64,000 bases of DNA from Rhizoctonia solani (lineage: Eukaryota > Basidiomycota > Agaricomycetes > Cantharellales > Ceratobasidiaceae). Positions within the stretch are counted from its first letter, which is position 1. Every line of letters begins with the position of its first letter. The notes beneath the pieces are model-generated. The model saw only the letters and a program-made list of their open reading frames with translations, was not told the DNA's origin and did no database searches. This document shows positions 1 to 11,105 of the stretch, in pieces. A program made the position numbers and the translations under genes. Where the stretch lies: assembly GCF_016906535.1 (NCBI RefSeq), contig NC_057374.1, positions 62,001-126,000 on the forward strand, given 5' to 3'.

Positions 1-964
1 GGTCTTTGACTTCTAGTGAGCTTGTCCTTTCCCTCGGCATGTAGGTGATTCGAGCTCATCTTTTCATTAGTCTTATTGGCTCCACACGCATCCTATCACT
101 CTGGGAGACGTTCAAGAATCATCCCACCGTGCGGCTGCTGGAGGACTCGGAGGTCGTCAAGAACGGCGTACGAGAAAACATGAGCAAGCTGCAAAAGATC
201 AACGGGGCTCAGCGTCCATACATTCCCAAGACCACTGGAACTATCGAGGGTCTACTGGGCATTCATATCCGGAGAGGAGATTATCGTGGAGACCTTGGCA
301 AAGATAATGGGCATTGCTTCGGTCTGGGCAGATGGGGTGCTACCTACAGCGGTACGCTTCTTTCAAAATGCTCGATGAAACCTATTGAGTTATGACACTT
401 TAGGATGGAGCCAGCTGCCGGAAATGCACGATAAGTATGATTCTCCGTCTCGTGAAGGGGTCGAAGGGGGACAATATGTAAGGCTTGATGGGTCTTCACT
501 AGCGGCTTTGTGCTGATCATAGATGCAAGACACCGGAAATTAAGGAGTACTACCTCAAACACTGCCTTCCAACCCCTAGACAAGTCATCGCGCGGATTCG
601 GGAGATCCAAAGAGAGAGCCATACTCACCTTTCGCATATATTCGTTGCAAATAATGCCGAGGACGAATACCTGGCCGATCTTCGTCAAGAACTCGTCGCG
701 GATGGGTGGGAAGCAGATAATATCGTGACAAGCAAGGATTTGAGGTTGAATTGGCAAGCCACATCAGTAAGCAATGTGGTAGATATGGCTATCCTTGCAA
801 GAGCGGAGGTGTTTATTGGAAACGGAGTAAGTTCAATCAATCTGATAAGCTTAAACAAGTAGCTAATCTGACTTTCAACTCTGAAGTGGTCTAGTATGAC
901 CAGTAACATCGTGATGAGACGTTTGACAACCGGACAAACGCCCGCCAGTACACGGTTGTGGTAG
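1..964 (+). CDS. O-fucosyltransferase-like protein, 3' part
   Basis: Only the 3' part is in the window. The sugar-nucleotide-binding motif HIRRGDY is encoded near 262-282. The C-terminal block VDMAILARAEVFIGNG ends near 830, and after an intron (about 831-890) it continues as WSSMTSNIVMRR. Both blocks are typical of GDP-fucose O-fucosyltransferase-like GT-B enzymes, which transfer a sugar to protein or glycan acceptors in the secretory route. A second intron lies at about 350-404. The third junction is odd. A normal 45-nt intron (478-522) puts the next exon out of frame, while a 25-nt intron (478-502) keeps it in frame. The gene may therefore carry a one-base lesion. The stop is TAG at 962-964. 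The 5' exons are outside the window or not recognisable. Acceptor and true substrate are unknown. Confidence 0.6.
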
Positions 965-1199
965 AGCCATTATATTAGATTGGTTGCTATTTAAGGACCA
1001 ATTCTGAGTTAATTATTCTCCAAGCTTGGGCATCTAGATTCGGTTTCTTTTGGTAATTGAGTGACTTACTGTGCGTATGTTTTGGGTTATGTGATTGGTT
1101 AGTAGTTTTTGAGGTAAAGCTTGGAATACCAACGACTGAAAAAAAAAACACTCTGCAAAGGGTGATAGCAAGAAACCCATTCAACAGACAATAAAGGGT

Positions 1200-1263
1200 G
1201 TCCCGTGCGAAGACTTCTATAAAAGTCCTCGTGCGAAGAGATGATAAGAACGTCTCGTGTGAA
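1200..1263. repeat. short imperfect tandem repeat, three units
   Basis: Three copies of a motif close to GTCYCGTGCGAAGA begin at about 1200, 1225 and 1252, so the spacing is 25 and 27 nt. The first two share GTGCGAAGA, and the third has GTGTGAA. The repeat lies in non-coding DNA and has no evident function. Confidence 0.5.
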
Positions 1264-2553
1264 TGGCTTTAGACGTATTACAAGAGGGACAATGGATTTG
1301 CTTTGTGAAAACCGATATACTGTGAATGATATTAGGATTACACGCTGTATGGAACAGCTCCTGTCCCATAAAGGATGATGGATAAGATCAATATAAGAAT
1401 TACAGAAAAATCATAGAGAAATGATGAAGATGATGAGACAAGTCCGACAAAGTAGTTTGTTGGAGATGTCCAGTAAGCCAGCATAAATGAAGAGAAATGC
1501 TAATAGACCGAACATGCGATACCAGTATGATTGGCCATCGACGACTAACAGTCATTCGATTATGGCTGCGACCGCGCTCCCCCTTTTTCTAAGCATACTT
1601 CTATTAAAGACTAGCGTGAGTTACATGGAACGAGGTAAATCGCCACACCACTCCCCTCCTGCGTTTAAGTCCTGGCTTGTGTTCCTCCGCAGTTCTTAGT
1701 GCATCTTATCGCTTTAATGAGAATATTAGCTCATCTTTATACAGAGAGGATTAGATAAGGAACCCTCAGTAGCCACGGAGTACGTAGCCTACGCAGCCCC
1801 AGCATACGTGCTAGGCCTATGACCTTTAACGACTAAACGAATGTCTGAGCGGGGACATTCACCCGGTACTCATGTAAATAAAGGATTAATATCGACTAGC
1901 TACAGAAGCGTGAATCTCGTACTTAATAACTGGTGGAATTTATCGACTTCAATGGCCTAACTCGCTTGAGAACTTAAGCCACCGAGCCAGGCTCTTCATC
2001 TCACTCGTATCCATTAAATTGCAAGGTTATATCTTACATTAAAAGCCACCGACTTCTGCTAGAGTTACTTTTATATAATCTTTTAATTAACTTGCTTCTG
2101 AATTGGTGCTTTCGACCCTATGATTAGTTTGTCTACCTGGGTGTAAAGGCATGCCCTGGAACACAACGCTAGCGGCAGGCTAAGCTCAGGTGTTTGAAGG
2201 ACTACCTTAGGCATTCATATTATCAGCTTATCATGACAGATCTGAAGCGGAAAAGAGCAAATGGTAAAGCGGTCTTTATTACTTCACTAATGTGAGCTCC
2301 CGCCTTTTTATGCTTGCAGTAAATTGCTGTGAGGGGGGAGTAGTTAATTCGAACGGGGGAACAAGAACGGTATGTGAGAGCTTAGGAGTTCGCGTAGGCT
2401 AGCTGAAGTTGTCGTATTCGAAGGAGTTCTGAGGACTAAGTACATGAGAGACTGTTAATAACTAACAATAACACGGGCGTGGGAATCGCTTAGTCACGAG
2501 TGGCGGGTCAATAGGGGTCCACCCCGGTTTAAGCGCCGATGTAGGTCAACAGG

Positions 2554-2611
2554 TGGGGTAGTGTGCTTGCCTGTGCGTCGTTCCTCGGCCACAGGCAAGC
2601 ACACTACCCCA
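2554..2611. repeat. perfect 22-bp inverted repeat (hairpin)
   Basis: The left arm at 2554-2575 is the exact reverse complement of the right arm at 2590-2611, with a 14-nt loop (2576-2589). Pairing stops immediately outside the arms. A perfect 22-bp stem is too long to be chance in 2.6 kb of non-coding DNA. It could be a miniature transposon core, a small-RNA precursor or a replication or recombination scar. No T-run follows it, so I do not call it a terminator. Confidence 0.8.
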
Positions 2612-3587
2612 TCCGCGAACCAGGAAAGTAAACCACCGACCACCCCCACCCGGAGGTACGACGGGTCGTGAAGCTCGTTAGTGATAATGAAACAACGATC
2701 GACAGTGAGTTATGAAATGAATGTCTGAAATGAAATGGTCATGTGACGGGTCGCTTGCGTCGACCTTCACAACTGTTGGTCGAGTAGAAACATGTAAAAC
2801 ATGCAACAAAGCTTCTATTATCCCGCTCCGATAAGCGTATATTTACGTCTTTACTATCCATCGAAATTTTAAATTGATCGACTAATCAAAACGGTAGCGT
2901 GCACGCATTCATCTGGTGGGCTGTGTCGGTAAGTGGCTATGCTGGGCTACTAGATAATTGGTACGTGCACTCACTGGCGCTCATCGGTCTGCCTCGTGCA
3001 AACAATGAGTTGCACTGCAAGATGCTAATCTATGTCCGATTCCTGGTGATATCAGTGGTGATGTTTCGTCGATTGTATGAAGATGTCATTACACCTAACA
3101 CTAGTACCTGAACACTTACTGCCTTTCCGGGAGCTAAGAGCTTCTGAAGTGATTGAGATGCACGTTCAGAAGCAATGAGCATAGTGTTTGCCGATAGAAG
3201 CCAACCGATTGAGGCTCCCCGACATCATCGCGCCCTTCAAACACATGCCATACGCATTCCATCAACCTCTCTAAGCTTCAAACGTCGAGCAAACTGGGCG
3301 ATTGGCATGTGAATATGCGCATGTATCGCTCTACAGGCCTTCTCGACGGATTATAAGATAAGTTCATTGACTTATGATAACATTAAACTGTCGAAATGGG
3401 GATAGCAGGAGAAAGTCCTCGGTAAGCCCTAGTCGCCCTGACTTCCCCCCCCCTAATCTGAGCACATTCGGAACTTTGCCTTTTTCCGTCTAGAAGTTTC
3501 AAGCAGATTAACCAGATCGTATCCCAGTATGTTCAGAATAAGTCTAAACCCATACTTTCTACCACTAATTTCGAATATCTTTTAGAA

Positions 3588-6231
3588 GTTCTGTCCCCAA
3601 CCTTCATGCACTTCTGATCGGAATCGATACATACACAACAGTAACGCCACTCTCAGGCGCCGTAAATGACGCGCACCAGGTTGAACTTTTTCTTCGCTTT
3701 GGGCTAGAGGTTCCGCAGAAGCAAATAAATGTTCTGAAGAATGAACAAGCTACACGCTCCGGAATTCTTGGCGCCATCAAAGCATTGCGTCGAAATCCCG
3801 CAATTAAATTGTTTGATCCAATCTTAATTTACTATGCAGGGCACGGTTGTGAGGTTAAGTCGCCACTGGTTGAGCCTGGCAACCCCGAAGGAAAAACAGA
3901 GTGCCTAGTGCCACGGGACGTGTGCAAGGGGGAAACAGGTAGAAAGGAGATCCCCCTAATCCCAGATTACACTATAGCAGCTCTCCTTGATGAGTTGGCT
4001 GCAGAGAAAGGGAATAACATCGTGAGTCAATAGTTATTATGCTTGTGAAGTCATTCATTCGAAAGTTGTTTATGTATAGACGGTCATACTTGATTGCTGC
4101 CATTCAGCTAGCAGCACTCGGGGTATTCATCTGGAAACTTCCGCTAAGCTGGATCTCAAAATAGCTGGATTTTCTCAAATACTTCAACTTCTGAGCGTGC
4201 CCCAGGTCCCCTCGTTTCTCTAGGACCCTCAGTTCCCGCACTTGATAATCCATTTGCTGATCACCTAGTGGAGCGCTCACTGAGTCCGGATGAACTTCCT
4301 CCGCTAACAAGAGACACAGACAAAGAAATATTTCAAGTGTATAAAGAGATCGTATCAAATGGCAGATGGATTAAGTTGATGGCTGCCTTCTATTTATGCC
4401 ACAGTCGTTTGAATAGCGACGAACGGGAAGGAAGTAGCGTGAAATCCAGAGCGTCTCTTCCATCAGTCAATCAGCTCGTTGCGGATCATCTGAGGCCAGG
4501 GCGCTCTCACGTTCTTCTTGCAGCATGCGGCCATACCGAACGAGCTTATGAAGATCCAAAAACCAAGAAGGGAATATTTACTGATGCTCTCCTTCGACTA
4601 TTGAAGTCTCGGCCCATTACCGAGTTAACTTACAAGGCTATTTTTGAAAATTTTCCAAATCTGTCGATTTCAGGCACGAAGTAAGTGATCAAGACCGTAT
4701 TGAGTTTAAGTGATGGTCCTTGCTGATGAGAGAACAGAGTCAATCAGAATCCGGTTTGTGAAGGAGCGAATGCTACCAGGATGTTCCTCAGGGCTCCTAT
4801 TCTAGGGCAACGCTGTTCTTACATATCTATGACAGGGCTTGGTAACGAGCTTTTTGTCCTTAGAGCGGGGGATGCTCAAGGGATAATACCAGGCTCCAAG
4901 TACACATACGATGATGTTTCCTGGCTCAGACCCATCGATTATTCGACATGTAAAACCTTCATAGCTCATACATGCACGGAGAGTCCTAGAGTAAGCCCAT
5001 TGCGATCCTGGTGCGAACTAAACCCCGATGCCGAAGCTCCAGCTCAACTCTGTGCAAGGCTCGTCGAACGAGGGAGCTTTCACTCATTCCAGGTTACTCT
5101 TAGCGATGAACTGAGGATGCGACATGGGAGGTTAGCGAAAGAACTCGAAGAAAAGTTCCAAGCCAAAAAACAAGGGATACATCTGGTAGAGTCCTCGCAT
5201 AGGTCTATCTCGGACGTCGTTGTGGATATCCAAGTCGACGAAAGCGATGGCGAATGGATAACCTTCACGCTTTCCTCGCTTTCAACGAGCCTGCCGTTTA
5301 GGTGTCGCCTCGATGCTATGCGAATCTATAACATTTTATTCTCTATGGCACAGTGGAATTGGCACCTTAATCGGGTACCACATAGAATTTTCAAACCTAC
5401 AAAGGAATTAGCTGAACTCACCGTATACAAGGTTGACAGTTTTGGTCTCAACAAACTCCCTATAAAGGACGGATCAATAAGTATCCCAGCATCTAGCGGA
5501 TGCCGATTTGCGTTCAAGATACGCAGTTTTCACAATAAGCACCTGTATGCCTACCTGTTCTACTTCAGTACAGCAAGCCAATCAATCAGTGAGTCGAATG
5601 ATTTATTTTGAGTACATCCTCATTCTAACTAAATACAGGGCCGCTTTACTTGAGGGTTTATGGAAGTGGACATGTGGATCCCCATATCGAGCCGCGTGGA
5701 AAGCTCACTATTGGGTATAGTAATAATGATATGATATCGGGACCAATATCCTTCAGAAACACGCCAGACGTTGGATACCTGAGATTATTTCTCACGTCGT
5801 CACCCGGAGACTTCGACTCTATGACGCAAGCATCTCCGTTCCTACCAAGAATGATGTACACTGCTAGCACGCAAATTAAAAATGGTGGGGAGTATCTAGA
5901 TGGAGTGGAGATAAACAAATTGGCAACTTCATCACACCGCCTGGATGACCAAGTGCGATCAGAGCATCCCGACATTGCCGCAAATTCTTCCATAGATTTA
6001 CAGGCCGAAGAACACTCAACTTCTCTAGACACTATTTCCAAGCCCATCCTCGGCTCTTCAAGGTCATCTCCCCAACTTGCTCAAGAGGGAGAGCTATTCA
6101 ACATCAAACAGCGTTCGTCACGGGTTTGCTTGTCCCGAATTCAGACGATTGAAAAGCTCCAGGAAAATCCCGCGTGGATGGAAAAGCAACTCTGGGATAT
6201 GATATCTCTCAAGGTGTCCATATGTGCTTGA
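3588..6231 (+). CDS. caspase-p20 (C14) domain protein, copy 1
   Basis: The first supported exon encodes the p20 start (LHALLIGIDTY) and the catalytic-His motif YYAGHG (3830-3847). After an intron beginning at 4021, the catalytic-Cys motif DCCHSAS lies at 4092-4112. Later exons carry the family's C-terminal modules: NPVCEG near 4750, an AG..GIIPGS stretch, LYAYLFYFS near 5550, and after an intron (about 5590-5638) a GKLTIGY segment. The stop is at 6231. Caspase-fold peptidases cut after acidic or basic residues in cell-death and signalling pathways. The frame changes by one base between 4145 and 4220, in the variable linker after the Cys motif. This is either a small lesion, an assembly error or an unrecognised intron. 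No 5' start exon was found. It is most similar to copy 4 (both have DPILIYYAGHGCEV). Confidence 0.72.
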
Positions 6232-7875
6232 GCCAACCCCAAATATTTCCAGAGCTATGGCCAATGCGAAGGAAGGGCGGCAGCCTAAATGCACTTCCAA
6301 GACAAAACGGACGGGCATATAATCTCAAGGGTCTGCTCAGCGCACACGATATCCCACTCATGATATGCTACTATGCCCAGCAACAGAACATGCGTATAGA
6401 ATGATAATCGAGAGATACCACAAGTAATTATGGTAGTCTATGAAAGGAAACGTTTGTTTAGATTGTTGACATATGCACATACTAGTAGATATGAACAAGA
6501 CATGAAGATTCATGTAGAGCAGCCGGCAGAGTGATTGATTTATACTATTGTGAATTTTATATGCATAACTTACCGCTTTTGCGATTTGTATCAATGTAGT
6601 CAAAATCCTATGCTCGATTTACCCCGTTTCATAATACACTTTGTTCTTTACCTAAATGTAATCGGACCTCGAGCGAGTGTTCAGCATTCCGCCCATGACC
6701 ATAGTCTATCAATGTAGGTTTCGCGGTTATATTATCCAGAAACTAAACCTTATCCTCTACTTGCTCGACTGTGTCTTCCACGAGACCCAAACCGGTGAGA
6801 TTTAGTGAGCCCCCCTGCGGCCGCAAAGCAGCAAGGGTGGACCGAGGGCGCCCAACCGCGAAACTGGCTCGTGGAAGGGTAGCCTAAAACAGCTTTAATG
6901 GACCTTACAGAGTGGTGAATGGGACAAAATAGATATGCAAAGCGCCGCAGCACTCGATATGTCCGAGGATGGAAGGTCGAGGGTGGAGGTAGAGGATAAG
7001 TCGACACAGCATGAAGCATAAGTGACGAGAGCGAGTGGTCTGCCTCGTTCGTATGCAAATGACGTAATTCGTTAACGTGGGGGCTGAAGTCCGAAGCCTG
7101 CGGAGGGCCACAAACCAAGATTTATGCGCAGGGTTCGAGGGCGCTTAGCATTGAAGACCACGTGATCGCGACTGCTCCCAGTCGTCTACGATATGCTGCG
7201 TGTATTCCGCTTGCTGGCACGCTTATATTTATTTTCGTCCCAAACTCCATCCCTCGTCCACTATCGCTCTTTTTCGCACATACAAAGGGCATTCTCGCAC
7301 ACCAACATACCCTCTTAGGCTACCCCCTCTCTCCTACCACCCCCCTCCTTCCTGCCGTCGGGGATGGCCACCCGACCCGCGAGTCATGCTCGCGCATCGG
7401 TGCCCCCAAATTCATCCTGGCGCTACGCGTCGGACCACTCAACCCTCCTGGCTCCTGACGGCTATGGTTCATCGTGTGTTTGTTACATTTGTATACAAAT
7501 AAATATTCCTTCTATTTAGATATAGTTCCTCTATCCCGTACCGGAGCCCAAGTTTAAACATGAATCAAAACTATCAGTCACATGCTTTGGCTAAGTTGCT
7601 CTTTTGCGTCTTCGCAAGCCTTGTCGCAAAGTATCCAACACACACATCCATTAATTGTGAAAGAACTACTACTCTGTTCTGGCACCTCGTCAACCTGACA
7701 TGCCGCCTGACTATCGCGAACAGAGTTGGTGTGTATAGACATCTACCCAGTAGCGCCCAGATGTGACCAAACAAATAATATCGAATTTACCCGCTCTGCA
7801 CTAAAGTCACTCGATTAGCGTCGATATCTTCTCTGTGCCCCACGGAATACCTTTTGCCAACCATATAATTCAACA
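6232..7875. other. intergenic region with a possible solo LTR
   Basis: No gene is supported here. The middle (about 6780-7540) is GC-richer than its flanks. It contains a TATATTTATT box at about 7224, followed by a C/T-rich stretch, and an AATAAA signal at about 7498. That order would fit the U3-R-U5 plan of a retrotransposon long terminal repeat. I could not find matching TG/CA ends or a target-site duplication, so this is a weak suggestion. The open frame at 7162-7458 has no motif. Confidence 0.25.
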
Positions 7876-10225
7876 TTAATTCTTCCCCTTCCGCGGGGAA
7901 GCGAAAGGCGTGGTCCCCGTGTGGTTTGCGAAAGGCTGGAGACTCTCCTACACCACTTTTTTAGAGCTGAAGGATAGTTGTAAACTGGGACGTACGACTG
8001 GGTCGATTAGTTATGAACCGAAGTTCACAAATAGATATCCCATCACATCGTCCACAAACACCCGTGATATATTCCCCTTCTTCGAGAACCCATTTAGTTA
8101 CCTTGCCTTCTTCTGTCCCGTGAATAGCACTCCGCTGTTCGACCTGATGGCCACCAGCGATAAAGGTATATGTTGTCTATATACGCAGGTAAATATCCAG
8201 TGATTGTGTAGCGCATACCATCACAAACCTGAAACCCACTAAGAAATCCTATGTAAGGACTCCACGTTTTAATCTCGGAAATCCGTGCCGTACGTCGATC
8301 TCCAATCAACCCCAAATCATTCCAGAGGTTTCCGCCCTGTCCACCGGCAAAAGTCGTTGTATATTTGTAATTGATCACTTCATAATTATTTCGCCATATA
8401 GCCTAAAATCTATATTCGCATGATGAATAGTTGGCTGGATTAAGCGACTGCATACCTGAAGTTCCGTGATCCCAATTGCGGAATAGCTACCTGAGAGTCC
8501 TAAAAGCGAGTTTCCGTCTCCGCTGAGTAGATGGGGTGATCGAGTTACGCCTTGCACCGCACCATAAATGGGAGAGATATATCCGGTATTCTTCACTAGT
8601 TGAAGTGAGCCAATAGAATAGTCGGTGGGCCATACAAAAATTTCTGTGATAGTTTCACCTTTCGGTCAAATGAATTAGTACCTCCTATTAGCGGTAGGAT
8701 TGTTAGGCGCTGACCTTGAGCTAGATCAATTCGATCAGTTCTGGCGGATCCTTCCAAACATCCGTATGGTCCAGCAATTAGCCCGTTTGTATAATGAAGA
8801 GAAAGACTTTGAATGCGCGCGTCTGAGAAGCCTATCTCTATTCGTCGAATGGAGTTGGGTTCACTTCCGATGCTTTTGAACGCGGCCGTCTGTGGTACCC
8901 CGACCAAAGGCGAATAAAATACACAACTAAGGTTCGCGAAGAGTGCCTTTATTCTTTCTTGTATTCTGGAGTCGAATATTTCCGTAACAGGAATAGCTTT
9001 AGTGACTTTGATGATTTCCCATTGTCGCGTGGTCCCTATGCAACGTTAAAACGAGGTTATCGATTGTACTTCAAGTTCAAACACTTACTGATGTTTTTCA
9101 GCCAGACATCCAAACCCTCTCTGAACAATAGGTCCGGCCTGCTACCCTATACCACTTTGAGTAACATACTGACGGGATGAAAGTAAGTGGTGCTTACTGT
9201 TAGGTGGTACGATATCTTTTCAACTTTACCCCGTAGCTGTAACTGTGTTTCGATGAAACTATTGAAGTCGCCTGAGTTAGGTACATGGGGCTGATGCCTG
9301 TGAAGCGAAGCTGGTTCGAGAGTAATTTTTGTCTCCAGTATTCCGGTCGCAGAAATTGCGGCTCCTACTATGATAGCCTATCAGTGGGATATTTAATCAT
9401 TCCGAGGCTTTTTAGCATATACTCTTACTAACCACGGGGATTAACTCTCCCCTGTTTGGGTAATCAGTAGAGCCGATAGTCAACACTCATAAAAAGGATA
9501 AATGGGCTTACCACGAGTCAAAAACATTCCTGAGAGCACGAATTCGAGAACTTGAATTAGGGTGTGCCAAGGCAGACTCTACATCTTTGACAAGTGCATC
9601 TTCAGGGGCTATTTCAGATACTTGTAGCTCAACCGACCACATTCCAGCCAGGATCCTTCTTGTTACCCATCGGCCAACATCAAGAGGCTGTAGTATGATA
9701 TTTTGGGTACTCCATGGCCTTTCAGGTAGCGAGTCTGGAGGTAGCCATCCCATGTGCGAATAATGGGCGCCGAGTCGATTTGGTGAGTATTGATCTTCAA
9801 TGATTGGCTCTTCTTCGACTTCCTCGATCAAACTGTAGCTCTTCGATTTGATAGACTCATCGTGGCTAGCGACGCGACTTGCCTCCTTTAAACCAACCGC
9901 ATGAATGGCTTGGCGGCCGGACTGAACCGGACCATTGCTGGGATCTAAGATTACTCCATAGAATACTAACCAAGGTATCAAAATACCCAAGTTCAAAAGT
10001 GCCAACTTGGCTTACAGGTCTAGATGCGTAACTGATAGTTATACGGACGTCTGTTGCGATAGGATTGGCTGGGGCGTGCTCACTAAAGGTGCAATGTCGT
10101 TTGCTTCCATATTTCTGGAATACGGTCCTAAGTACCCGTATGGGATGGCTGTCAATTTTTTGAAGACTTGGCATGAACAAATAAGTATCAGATATCAAAT
10201 ATCCTGAGGAGGCCCTCACAGTCAC
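7876..10225 (-). CDS. MACPF-like/jacalin lectin fusion, copy A
   Basis: A multi-exon gene on -. The N-terminal exons (10225 down to 9508) lead into a segment ending RALRNVFDSW. Next come small exons giving WGELIPV and AIIVGAAISATG, then a WEIIKVTKAIPV exon near 9040. This order is that of the fungal MACPF-like domain (membrane-attack/perforin fold, membrane pore formation). Two jacalin-type beta-prism units follow. Motifs include RIEIGFSDARIQSLSLHYTNG-type strands (about 8800), GLSGSYSAIGITELQ (about 8480), AGGQGGNLWNDLG (about 8330) and ICELRFITN (about 8010). Jacalin domains bind glycans and would aim the protein at a sugar-bearing surface. The last exon is unsure: the frame can stop at 7961, or splice and stop at 7876. 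The upstream start is also unsure (10225 or the ATG at 10174). The frames seem intact. No signal peptide is seen. Confidence 0.65.
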
Positions 10226-11105
10226 TGCCCAAGATTAATGAGAATCGCGCAAGATTACAGAGCTATGGTTTCACGAGATGCTGCTCGTGATACCGCAAGA
10301 GCAAACCGATCACGGAATAAAAAATCAAAGGGGCTGTAAATGAAGCCTAATCAGGAGGGAAAGTGACTACTCTGATTAGAGTTGTAACGCACTCAGTGAT
10401 AACGTAAGCCCAGTCTGGATGTCAGTTCTGTACAGTACCACCTAACACATGAACTGATGACCAATAGCGCTGTGTGATATTACTGTTTCAAACATACTTA
10501 TTCAACTCAATTTTTATTCTGTTTTTGTTTTATCTTGGTCAAATAAATTCTCGAAAGATATTCACTACCGTTAGAGTGGTGGTGTTTCGGAAACTCCACA
10601 CCAATGAAACATTTCGACCGAGCTCATTGGTTTCTGCGACGTCTGCATGCGCGTCGGTGTCTATCGGGATAAGGCCATAGTAATTATGTCTCAGCGACAT
10701 GCTCTGGGATGAATAGCCCCGGGTACTACAGTATCTTAGTGTCAGGGCGGTTGGATCCCCAAGTTCGCCTTTTCGTCTGCGGCCGGGATCAGATCGCGTG
10801 ACTGGTGGTACGGGCCAAGATAGGTAATTAGCACCATGCTAACACTGTTCGCTTGACCTGAAGCTTGACCCATTTCGCTGTTACCATCATCTCGATGACT
10901 CTTCAAGTTAGTTCTTTCTCGCCTGAGGCAACATTAGAAAAACTGTGTGTCGTCTAATCGTTACGTCGTACAATACAACTCACCTTTTGAATCGATACAG
11001 CACGGGCGAAAAAAAGGATCAGGGATCAGATGATGTCACCCCAAAAAGTCTGAGTAGGTGAGTAAGTCGTTCCTTTGGCCAAACGCCTCATAGTAAATCG
11101 ATTAG
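10226..11105. other. intergenic region
   Basis: The spacer between the divergently transcribed MACPF/jacalin copy A (-) and caspase copy 2 (+). It presumably holds both promoters and possibly short 5' exons. I see no recognisable coding segment. The 68-residue frame at 10474-10680 has no family motif. An ATG at 11030 followed by a GT could begin a first exon of caspase copy 2, but I could not join it in frame. Confidence 0.5.

Larger units (their letters stand above)
965..3580. other. gene-poor intergenic region
   Basis: About 2.6 kb with no coding region I can support. The open frames here (for example 1487-1699 and 2899-3111) are short, show no family motif and do not join through plausible introns. 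The stretch holds a short imperfect tandem repeat near 1200 and a perfect 22-bp hairpin near 2554. Otherwise it is AT-rich, with an A-run at about 1140-1148. Confidence 0.6.

Noticed and set aside
478..502. A 25-nt intron in the O-fucosyltransferase-like gene; a similar 25-nt option exists at about 53785-53810 in the XLF-like gene.
   Set aside because: Both keep the frame and have GT-AG ends, but every other intron here is about 45 nt or longer. A one-base lesion or another splice choice explains each case as well.
2899..3111. A 70-residue ORF on +, one of several in 1-3.6 kb.
   Set aside because: No family motif, no joinable exons and a length expected by chance.
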